NCBI GenBank assembly: GCA_031216445.1 | Contig: CM062214.1 | Span: 17,638,001-17,702,000, forward strand | Direction: 5' to 3' | Source of the DNA: Lateolabrax maculatus | Lineage: Eukaryota > Chordata > Actinopteri > Acropomatiformes > Lateolabracidae | DNA length: 64,000 nt | Shown here: positions 1-62,187 of the stretch, in pieces | Numbering within the stretch: position 1 is the stretch's first letter | How the letters are laid out: every line of letters starts with the position of its first letter | The notes under the pieces: model-generated | Databases searched by the model: none | The model's input: the letters and a program-made list of their open reading frames with translations, nothing else | Told to the model about the DNA's origin: nothing | Made by a program: the position numbers and the translations under genes

Positions 1-1374
1 GCATCTGCCCTGCTCTCAATGTAACATCGAAAAGTTAAAGTACATCTCTGTTTTGTTGCTGTTTTACTCAGGCCACTCTGAGCTATGAGAATTCACAATT
101 CACAATTATTTCTGTGTTGAGAAGATATTCAACAAGCTTCAAAATCCAAATCTCTTGAGTGTTCAAGAGTGTTTGCAGTGTGACCCTGTCTTTTCATGCT
201 TATCTCTCTTTTTCGCTCTCTCTGAAGTACTCGGTTGTATTTGGTCCATTAGCTTCTTGAGTTACTGCATTTCTTTTCAGCGTGGCATCACTCAGGCCTT
301 GTTGGCTGTCAGCAGGGCAGCATGTCCATCATCTGTGGAGCTCGGGAAACCTTCTTCTTCTCTACTGTAGTGAGCTGGTTCACTGCAACTTCTCCCACTT
401 CCCATAATATGACAGTCATCCAATTTCAGTAAATACAACTTTCTTAATAAAAAAACACAATTTCACTATGTCTCTTTATGCCTCAAACATAGTTCATACT
501 TAACATTACACTGAAAGCACACCTTTTTACTGCATAAGTTGAACGTTTTCCTGAATTTATGAAGTGTTGTTGTTGTCATTGAAGTCAATAGACTAGTAGT
601 TCAGTTAGTGCCTAGAAAAGACAGTTGTCCTGTAACATATAGCGATAAACTGATTGTAGGTCAGAAATTGTAAGCAGACTTGAATAACATTTGTTATTTG
701 TTAGATTGAAATCCTTCATTCATCAGTATCAAGCAGTCTTGTTAACATTCATTCGTTGTGATATTTCAATATTCAGAGCTAGAGATGAAGAGAGACGTGG
801 CCTGTCTAACACTTGACATGAGAGGGAAGGGTATTAACCTGACTGAAACAAGTTTCTGATGGCAGAGTAGGCTTTTAATTTGAAACTTATGTACCAAAAC
901 AACAAGCAGCATTGATATGACAGCAACTGGAAAAAACCTTCCTCAGAGGAAAAACAGTCACATAAAATAGATCCACTGTCACCACACTGATCAAAGATGG
1001 CATGATGTCCAGCACTAATGAAACGCTGTCTGGGCATCGATTGTCAACATGTTATTGCTTCTACAGAGGGTGAAATGGAATTCACATAGTGAATGAATAA
1101 ATTCAGTTAAATATATAAATAAGTAAATTAGCCTGATACAAACATAAAATATTTTAGAATTGGACTTTTTACATATGGTTCCCTTTGTAAATACTGCAAT
1201 TGGTATTCGTGGGTCTTGAACTGGTCAGATGAAACATTATTTTAAATTTACAATCTGACAGAGAGAGAATGAACATTTTAAGTAACTTCAAAAAACGGTT
1301 CACAAAATGACACTGATCATCTCACAAGAAGATAAAGTGTGTGTTATCTACATCAGTGGGTATCCATTATCTGA
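1..1374. other. downstream intergenic DNA, no gene seen
   Basis: This is AT-rich sequence beyond the probable 3' end of megf11. The open frames here are short (under 75 codons) and have no recognisable protein character. A second hexamer variant (ATTAAA in gene sense) occurs near 873-878, so a longer 3' UTR is possible. Confidence 0.5.
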
Positions 1375-2543
1375 TCATGCTCATCTTTTTTTTATTTCTA
1401 GTGTCACATTGATAAAAATTCACCATCACTAATATAAATTAATAAATAAAGCAGTCAGCTTTATAAATACAAAACATAAAAGGTCAAAGCAATACCTTCT
1501 TGACATCCAATATTTCAAAAATGTAAACTAAGACATTTGCCAGAAAAATGCTTTCACATAGAAATTAACACAAGATCAGATCACTTCATCAGTGTGGGGA
1601 AAAGTCCAAACTTGGGACCTACTGTATGTGTGTATCTCTAATGCAATGCAATAATGCATGAACACTGGTGACCTAAAAGCATCTCCAGATACACCGGGCC
1701 TCATTTACACTGCAACTGAAACAAAGCTCTTGAGTTACAGACATGGATCACCTTAGTAGTAACTGTGTGATAATTACTGGATAACAGTGAATAAAGGAAC
1801 ATAACAATATTTTACTATTTATCCATGCTTTATCAGAGTTGGTTCACTCTCAGCTGGGTTTCCCTGTTTAACATTTGAACGGAGACTTTTTTACTATTTG
1901 ACTGAACTTGCCTTCACTTCAGAGTAGACGATCATAATCCCTTCATATCAGCTGTACTGTGATCTGAAGCTGCTGCACACAGTAACAATTCATAAACTCT
2001 GATGTCTGTATGTAGTAAATCTCCACGTGCTTTGAAATGATCAAGGCTGCTATACCTTCCTTCCTGTGGAGAAAATCACTTTAGGGGACATTATAAACAC
2101 TTGGCTGACCTTGAATAGTAAACCTAAATCATGGGCTAAAAATGAGCGTGAGGATAGCTCTCTCCCTGTAAATAATCTGTCCACCCAATCCCTGTATGCT
2201 GCCCTTAGTGCTGTTTGGAACCATTATGTTCCACTCCAGGAGGTCCATAAAGAAGCAGGGCAGCAGTTTGAGTGATCAGTTCTGTAAGAAAATAAAATGG
2301 GTGAATGGTCGCTGGTGTGTGGGACACTCTTTCCTCCCCTTCCTCCTTCAGGGCCACAGAAAGAGTGCGTGTGAGGGAGCCAAAGAGAGCAGGATCCAGT
2401 AGAGCTGTGGCTGTCCCTCCATCTCAACATCTCAGTATCTAATTGAACACACACGGAGACAGAGGGAGGGCCGTTGGTTGAAAGTTGGCTGAACGTTGCC
2501 TGGATACCGGCACGCTGTCAAAGCCAGGCGGAGAGTGTGCCCT
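1375..2543 (-). other. megf11: megf11 3' UTR, probable extent
   Basis: This is downstream of the stop codon in gene sense. The first AATAAA on the minus strand after the stop lies at 1396-1391, so a 3' UTR of about 1.15 kb is the simplest reading. I saw no splice sites or reading frames worth reporting in it. The true end needs transcript data. Confidence 0.4.
1391..1396 (-). terminator. candidate polyadenylation signal AATAAA
   Basis: TTTATT on the plus strand gives AATAAA in gene sense, about 1.15 kb after the stop. It is the first canonical hexamer downstream of the coding region. It is embedded in an A-rich run (AAATAAAAAAAA), so it could also be chance. Confidence 0.35.
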
Positions 2544-54193
<51,650 letters not shown>

Positions 54194-54201
54194 TCTTCAC
54201 T
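54194..54201 (-). other. megf11: megf11 5' UTR part of coding exon 1
   Basis: Eight bases (AGTGAAGA in transcript sense) separate the CAG acceptor from the start codon. The acceptor is preceded by a run of 18 C on the transcript strand. Any further 5' UTR must come from a separate exon to the right, which I could not identify. Confidence 0.75.
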
Positions 54202-54205
54202 CTGA

Positions 54206-54223
54206 GGGGGGGGGGGGGGGGGG
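54206..54223 (+). promoter_or_regulatory. megf11: G18 run; pyrimidine tract of the coding exon 1 acceptor
   Basis: Eighteen G on the plus strand are 18 C in the transcript, followed by TCAG and the exon start at 54201. The whole 3' splice-site pyrimidine tract is therefore a C homopolymer. The length may vary between individuals or reads, and G runs of this size can form quadruplexes. Confidence 0.85.
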
Positions 54224-54348
54224 AAGACAGATGGTTGCATTTTGATTGTAACTTGGATCAGTTCTCATATTGGCTTTTCTAATACCAATTTATTTTTACT
54301 TGGAAGTGGTACATGTCATTATCAAGACACATGCCTATGCTTGCTTAA

Positions 54349-55072
54349 AAGAATAGTTCCACATTTTGGGAAATACGCTGATTCACCATCTTGCCAAAAG
54401 TATGATGAAAAGATTGATACCACTCTCACGTCTGTACGGTAAATACGAATCCACAGTCAGCAGCCGGTACCTCAGCTTAACATAAAAGTTGTAAACAAGT
54501 AGAAACAGCTAGACAGGCCCTCGAGCAAAATCTGCTTAGTAGCACCTCTAAAGCTCACTAAAAAAACTGCGTAAAAACGGTAAGCTTTACCATGTGTTCA
54601 GACACAATGCAAGGCAAATTCTGGAGGCAGCGCAATTGCATACAAAGTCAATGGAAGGACGCAAGTGGGTGCCAATTTGCAGAGAGGCAGCAGGATCTGA
54701 GGCAAAGCTGAATGTGTGAGTTGAAATGTTTTAACTTGAGTGAAAAATCGGCACTTCTTCTGTTGCTTTGAATGAATCAATCAATCTGCTTCATAAACTT
54801 ACAGAGATGAGAGGAAAAACTAGAAAGGAAAAAATAAAAACCGATAAATATAATTAAATAAACATAAAAAATAATAATAAATAAATAATAAAAAATTATA
54901 TATCGAACCAGAGTTCCTGGCATTAGTCAGAGACTGAGCTGTAAACATTTTGTTTGCAGTCTTTATGCTAAGCTAAGCTAACTGTCCCCTGGCTGTGGCT
55001 TCATATTCACCAAGAAAGTGGTATTGATCTTCTCATTTAACTGTGTATTTCCCAAAATATTGAACTAGTCCT
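54349..55072. mobile_element. long-terminal-inverted-repeat MITE with a foreign middle
   Basis: The left arm (GAATAGTTCCACATTTTGGG through CAGCAGCCGGTACC) and the reverse complement of the right arm (GGACTAGTTCAATATTTTGG through GTTAGCTTAGCTTAGCATAA) match over about 130 bp imperfectly. Between the arms, from about 54596 to 54900, is unrelated sequence with a T/A-rich tail. This is a fish repeat family I recognise, ended by GGGAAATAC motifs. It begins only about 150 bp from the start-codon exon. Confidence 0.65.
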
Positions 55073-55559
55073 CGAAAGTAGTTTTCAAGCTAGGATTGTT
55101 AAAATACATGCTTAGGCTTGTTTAACATTTGCTCCTGTGCTTTTCTCCTTCTGAAAGACCTTCAAATAGCACGTGCTCTTCTCTGTGAGCCGACTCCAGA
55201 GATGAAACTGTCCCTGTGACAGTGACAGAGATGCTGATTTGTTTAGACCAGCAGGTTATTTCATTAGATGTATAGGCAGAGGAAGAGTGCATATGATCAA
55301 CAAACATGACAGTGATGGATTTGCCACATGTGCAGGTCTTACCTTTGCAAATACCTAACCTCAGATATACGGACGATACATGTATGACTTACACAACATA
55401 TGTCATACTATAGGTTAATGCTTGGATGTCATTAGCAGTAACATAGCTGTATCTTATGTGTGGTGATCTGTCTTGGGATTCTGAACATCATATGGCCTCT
55501 TGAGAAAAGAAAACTCTCACATCGTTGTATTATATTCAACAAAAACATTCCAAAAAATG

Positions 55560-55890
55560 ATGGTTGTCAAATGAACGTGTTCATTTTGATTAATTAATTA
55601 CAAAACAATTAACACGTTAAAAATGCATGCAAGTTAACGCATATAATATCATTATATCAGAGGTTCTGAGCCTCTGAGAGCAGCGCTGTTAGCACTCAGG
55701 GAGCCACTGACACCACCGTGTGAATTCACAGACGCACCCCACACCGTGCGTCATTCAATTCCAACTTGTCAGTGAGTCGATTGCGCGTGTAAATAGTTAA
55801 AAAAGACTTGGTTAATGTGATCATCACTTAGAGCCGGAGTGTGGGACTTTTATATATAAAAGAACCTCCGAATCATTCAAGACCTCCTGT
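55560..55890. repeat. possible old repeat with GTTAACGC motifs
   Basis: ATTAATTACAAAACAATTAA, AACACGTTAAAAATGCATGC and AAGTTAACGCATATAATAT resemble a fish repeat rich in TTAACGCGTTAA. The ends are not definable and the assignment is weak. Confidence 0.3.
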
Positions 55891-57918
55891 CTCGCCTATA
55901 TATCTTTGTATGGCTCTGTATGTAATGATCATTTGCATATGTGATAGTGTGTTTGCATATACATTAGGTTATGTGTGCCCTGCATCTGCTTCGTGTTGTA
56001 GAGCATGTGTTCCATAGTTCTGAGTGACTGTATCCAATAACACAGGCATTCACATGTTTAGCTAATCTTCTGCATTGATAGCTGCATGTAGTTCACTCAC
56101 ATGTGAAAGAAAATCAATCAGACCTCCACTTTCTCTAAGTAGCAGTTCATCTGAACAGGCAGAGGTTAAAGTCATGTTCATTTCCTTAACAGGTTGATTA
56201 ATCAAGATACACACATGTTAAAGGGCTACAGCTGCTTTCATATTCAGGGCCCTCTCTGAAACAATCCTGTTAAATACTACAGGGACCCTGCTTGATTGAC
56301 TAGAAAGCTTTTATTGCTACTGTAATTAGACCACCACCCCTAGTCATTTTTCTGAATGGCTCTGCAAAAGTGGAATACCTCTTAACTTGTCATGTCGCAT
56401 TTTTCAAACCTCAGTCACAAGTCTTCGGCGGGAGGCAGAGAGGTGATAAAATTAGGATTATCCTGAATATGTGGCAGGATAGCCAGAACAAGCAGCCTGA
56501 GGCGTTTGACCTTAAACTCACCTAATCTTACAACCTGTGGTCCCTGGGTGTTTTTTGCGGATGCTGAAGGGGCTCTGGAAGCACAAAGTGACAGAAGTGC
56601 CGCTGTGCCCAGTCACTCGCTGGGAGAGGTGATGACAAGTTGCAGATATCTGGGAGAGAAGAAAAATAATGAGTTTATGATGACACACAGAAGACACATG
56701 TTTCCTTGCTTGCTCTCACATGCATGCATGCACACAATCTAATAAATTTATTATGGGATCAAGAATCTCAACAGGGGTATAGTTCACAAAAGCTGCTCTT
56801 GAAAGGCCAATTTACTCTGCACAGCCTCCACATCCGACCACACAGTGTTCAATTCCATTTTACAGTGTCCCTCCTACCTGGTATCCACAGACACACAATG
56901 TTACCCAGGAATAAAAGCCTACATTAACTCAAGAGAGCCTGATACAATGAACTCTGTTCACACTTCAAACACTACAAGTGGCTTGTCCACAATGCAAAAA
57001 GATCACGTTATCTGTACTCATTAAGGAAGCCTACACAAGGGTTATTGCAATGATAATGCAGACGTGAACAGAACATTGATGTGTTTGTCATCTCTTGCAC
57101 TACACTGCTCTTAATGATTACACCAGAGGTCAGAGGGTGGGTTTGAGTTTTTTCTGCCCTTCATTTGCTGTGAATTCTGAATTAAGATGTAAACATAAAC
57201 ACAACAAAATAATGTGGCTGTTTTTGTTCTTGGCTTGGATAAATAATTCAACATCCTTCATTGCATGTAAACTGTTGATAAAGCCCTTCTGGGTGGACAC
57301 TGAGACGGAAGACTGAAGAATCATTGTAGGTAGACTCATTATGTCTATTCTACTCACAAATAAGATCATTTAGAGATCTCTGTTTCGTAATCACAACTGA
57401 ATTTAAATTAATCTGTCTACCGAGGCACCGTCATACAGCTGGCTAATAAAAACACTACACGTTTACTACAACAAACACAAATGGATCAATAAAATAACAT
57501 CTGGATTACTGGATCAAATTCAGAAGATTTGGTAAAAAGGCCATACCTAATTTTTTGGATCCACTTTCACTGAACATAATCATAGTAAAAGTTAGTTTTT
57601 GCATTTTTCTAGTGCTCAATTGTGGTAATACAAGTTCCAAATTTAAAGTACCTACTTTTTCATAATATAACATACATTTTTACTAGTTTTCTAATTAACT
57701 CCTAAAAGATGCAACAAAGAATTTAATTTAAGACGCTTCAGATTTGCCTATGACATGATGCCATTTGTGTTTGTAGTGAATTATTTTGCGTCGTGCATTT
57801 ATTCCTTAACCCACAGTTATCTGCGAGCACATGCGAGCAGCGCACATGTTAATTGTCTTACATCATCAAAAAAGCTTAAAGGTGCTGTATGTATGTTTCA
57901 GAAAGTCTTTGTTTTTAT

Positions 57919-57944
57919 TGACACCAGTAGCTGACACCAGTAGC
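57919..57944. repeat. 13-bp perfect tandem duplication
   Basis: TGACACCAGTAGC occurs twice head to tail in the upstream region. Confidence 0.9.
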
Positions 57945-60049
57945 CTCCGTAGGCAAGTCACATTCCCCTTTTAGCCAGACGGGCTTCACAATGAGACTTT
58001 ATGTGGACCTTGTGTTGGACTCTTTGTTGTGGCAGGTATCGGTGTAGGTACCAGATCTGCTCGGGGTCCTGCATGTAGAGAAAGAGATCTACATTTAATA
58101 AAATGCAATGTAAAGCCAAACTTTACATGCAATTATTTAATTTGTTTTTGTGTAGAGAGTGTAGGTTCTGTATGTATATATCACGTTATAAGAAGTTAGA
58201 GAGCTGTGGCACAATATCAAATCCAAAAACAAAAACTGTCCCATGTCCTTTACATAGAAGTCAGTCCAGATATTCGGGGAAGGTTTCATTTTTTAAGCTA
58301 TGTTACAATCTCTTCACCAATAGGCAATAAAAAATGATTAATGCATGTAAATGGTTACATAATGGACCTTTAAAATTGCAGTTGTAAATTCTGATCCGAA
58401 ATCAAATCTTCTGTCCAGGTTGCCACTATTGTGCCATACTATCACACAGAGATGTTAGAGGTGGTCACAATCTACCTCCACTGAGATATTTGTGTGCAGC
58501 ACAGCACGTGTCAGTAGGGCTGGTGACTTTAAAAATCTGAATGTCAAGGACAAGAAACTCCCAGATATTTTGTCCTGCCTGAACAGATCCCTGCCATACC
58601 CTTTTGACATGGATTTTAACATTTGAATGTTTAAAAAAAGACCAAATGTAGTCCAATTTAATGATGGTACACTGGGTTTAAGTTAACTTTTGTTCATTGC
58701 TGATTCTGTATTCAGCAAGTGTGAACAAAAAGCACTGCATAACAAAAGACAAGTCGGATCAATATGATGCTTATAACTCTCCTGTATGCCTCCTTCCTGT
58801 ATCTGCCAACATCCACAAAAACAGTTTGTTTCTGTTTTGACTTCAAACGTGTTCGGTTTACACCAAACAAAACGTTCTCCAGAGACCTTATTCCCCCTAA
58901 ATGAGGGTGCCTCACCACTTTGATTACTGAGACTACGGAACCTTCTCAATTGCTGCGCTCCTGCATCCAATCCCACTGACAAACTGCTGAAATAGCAGCA
59001 TCTCTCAGGCTATTTATGGAGACACAAGTACAAGAACAAGAGGCGGCAGGGTATAGTGTAGGGTGTATGTATGATGTAGTGTAGGTGAGGATAAGGACTT
59101 CTGAGTCTTTAATGAATGAATCTGAAGCTCAGGTGTCCAATAGAAACATTGACAATGACGAGCCAGAGCCATCTATGTCCCCACTACTGCCTATCAGCAG
59201 AGACATCTGCATGATTAAAGCCATGTGTCTTCAGTTCAGTGTGTGACTTATTAAAGTGCAATGCAATTAACCACCCCGTCCCCTGGCTGACCGGCACCTG
59301 CACTCTTCCATGAATGATGCTCAGCAGGCATGACTGAATGGCACAAGTCACAAGCTCACCTCCCATCTATAGATCCCAGCTGCTTCTCGGCTCGTCTTTG
59401 TGCTCTATGTTCTCATTTATAACAATGCTCGGTTTCTTTTTGCTTGTGTTAATTTACATCTACATAATGGAAACCAGTCAACGGAAACATTGCTCGGTAT
59501 TGCAATCTTGTCTGGAGCAGCAGAGAGAATGCCTGATCAGTTGTGGACTTTTGTGTGCAACATGTCTTCGCACAATCAGCCTATTATCCCTCCTCTAAAT
59601 TCAAGCAGAGGGCTCATATACAATTTTTATGAGAATTCTTCTGGCCACTCAGTCTGTTTTGTAATCATTACTGAAGGATTCCCGGAGCAACCTAATTTGG
59701 AGTGATCTAAAGGTTACAGGTGTAACCACACAGCACAGAGTGCCAATGAGATAAGCCTTGCTGCTGGCCATCCCTGTCTGCTGCTGGGGACTGTGAGTCA
59801 TTAAGAGTCAGGCCTCATTAGAGAGGCCATGGTGTGGTACATCACAGACACTGCTTCCCCTGGCTTCAGCCACATACTTGAGCGTCTGATGCGTTTGATC
59901 CAGCAGGAGAGGACAATGACATGTCAGGGGACTGCTGGTTTCTGATATGCTGAGCAACAAAACTAAATCCTGCTGCTGCCGACCACAAAAACTGTATTTA
60001 AAAGCTCCTTGGGTAGTGTGCACATAGGTGCATGTTTCAATGGTGCTGA

Positions 60050-60590
60050 GCTGTGGAAAGTATTGTACTTAAGTACAATTTAAAAGTATCTTTTTTCTTG
60101 GTACCAATTTAGAGGAACCAAGAAAATGGAAATACTTGAGGTATTTGAGTATTTCTTTTTTCTGCAACTTTTTTCTATAATTACACTTCACTAGATTTAA
60201 GGGGAAAATTATTAAATATTTTTTACTCCAGTACATTTATTTGACAGTGACAATTAATAGTTGTTTAGCAGATTAGGATTTTAAAAACAAATCACATGTT
60301 ATAGATTTATTTGTTATATATAATTGTTATAGAGCTAACTACCCAACAGTTTATTATGAAAGGTTCCACCTCAACTAGCTATAATATTTAAGTATTGCTT
60401 AATGCATCAACACTAATAAACAGATAATATAATATTTAATGATAGAATAATAATATATCACTCAGAATAGGAACATAAGGAGTACTTTTTAACACTTTTG
60501 CTGATGATCTTCTGTTCTTTTATTTGTAATAAGAGTATTTTTACATTGTGGTATTTTTAATGTTTTCTTAAGTAAAGGATCTAAACAAAC
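60050..60590 (+). mobile_element. hAT-like MITE, copy 3
   Basis: CTGTGGAAAGTATTGTACTT opens it. ACTCCAGTACATTTATTTGA, CTAACTACCCAACAGTTTAT and TCTTAAGTAAAGGATCTAAA are body and end segments of the family seen at 33128-33539. The last bases of the right inverted repeat are lost. Confidence 0.6.
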
Positions 60591-61548
60591 CGCAGACTGC
60601 ACAAAACATTTCAATTAGAAATTAAGATCTGTCTGTGCTGACCTTTATGGCAACAAGGAATCTAGTTAGTGATTTTTCTTAGTTTCTTTTGATTTCTTGT
60701 TGTATTCCTCTACACATCACTTTAAAGAGACCAAACACATGAATTGGCATCAAGTGATTTGAAGTCATAAAGCCAGAGAGGGTGTTTGTCGCTGCATTTA
60801 TGGGAATTTCAGTAATGCTGACAGCATGAAGTGCAGCCAAGGCAGCAATGTCTTATACCTGATCTCAGTAAAAATGCACTCCTGGGTACTTTACTTTTTA
60901 TTACACTTGAATGATTAGGAATGCCAGCTTGACATGATCCAGCTAAGGATTAACTTCACAATCTCTCAATCTCTGACTGGACACTGTATGACCATAATAC
61001 TGCTTAGTAATGGTTATGGACATTAACAGTTCAACTCATTCGTGAGGACATAGGACAGAGAGAGTTCACATTATTAGACAAGAAGAAAATTCCATCCTGC
61101 TTTAGCTCTGGGCTTTTGCATATGATTTTCCAAGCAGAGAGTGAAGATGGACAGGAAGGACAGAAGACAGAAGTGCAATATTCATATTATTAGCATACAT
61201 GACATTCATATTTATGGAGTTTTCAGCTTCCAAGAAGTACTGGTGTCCACCACTACCACTCTTCACTGTGCATTGTGTCTCTCATGATAGATTGTATTAA
61301 ATAATAGAAAATATACAAAAGTAATTATTTTATATGAAGACATTTTAAATATTGCAGGTGTGCACTACAAACTATAACTTTGATTACTTGTATATTCACA
61401 TAATTAGTCCTATTCAAATCAACTGGATTTATGTCTTCAAATGAGTCTGTTTGTTCTCACTTTAGGTCTACGTATTTATGTTCACAGATCTAGTAGAGAC
61501 ACTGATCATAAACGCAATACATCTATCATATTTAAAAACACTTGTTCT

Positions 61549-61950
61549 AGAGGTGAAGCAATTCATCAATCAACAGACAATTATCTGGCAACTATTTTGA
61601 TAATCCTCAAATCATTGAAATCAGTTTTTTAGCAAACAATTTCCAAACATTCATTAGTTTCGGCCTCGCAATTGCTTTTCTGTGTTTTATATCAATGTGA
61701 ACTAAAAGCGATGTAAACAGATCATCTGCTGGGGCGACCCCTAACAGGAGCAGCCGAAAGAAGAAGATATTGGAGATATTGAAAGATTGAGATTGGTTGG
61801 ACAAAACAAGCCATCTGAAGGAAAGTGATGGCCACTTTTTACACTATTCTTAGACATTTCATAGATGAACCAAATTAACTGAAAACAATTAATTATGAAA
61901 ATAATCAGTAGATTAAGCCATAATGAAAATAATCATTAGTTGCAGCCCTT
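61549..61950 (-). repeat. AT-rich teleost interspersed repeat, inverted copy with insertion
   Basis: Read on the minus strand it starts GGGCTGCAACTAATGATTAT and ends in the AATTGCTTCACCTCTAGA region. This is the 34751-35056 family. At about 61717-61768 it is broken by GGCGACCCCTAACAGGAGCA with GCCGAAAGAAGAAG, the tail of another common fish repeat. Confidence 0.6.
61717..61768 (+). mobile_element. tail fragment of a fish retroposon-like repeat
   Basis: TCTGCTGGGGCGACCCCTAA followed by CAGGAGCAGCCGAAAGAAGA matches a tail I remember from many fish repeats that end in GAA units. It is inserted in the 61549-61950 element. The class is uncertain. Confidence 0.45.
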
Positions 61951-62154
61951 GTATGTTTTAAAGAGGAGGACCAAAAAAAACAAAATTTTAATTTGACATT
62001 TTAAACATTTTATCATGGTATTGAATAAATTATGAAATAGAAATACATTATTTAGTGGAGTTACATTCTCTTGTGTTAAGCCTTCAAACATCCTCAGCTT
62101 GGATGTTGTCTCTTGGTGTTGTATCACAAACATGGTGTTTAAAGTCATTCTCTA

Positions 62155-62187
62155 ACCATTAATGAACTTAACCAGTTCATTAATGGT
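62155..62187. repeat. 14-bp perfect inverted repeat
   Basis: ACCATTAATGAACT (62155-62168) and AGTTCATTAATGGT (62174-62187) are perfect inverse copies with a 5-bp spacer. The core includes the homeodomain-like ATTAAT. It could be a paired factor site, a small hairpin or chance. Confidence 0.85.
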
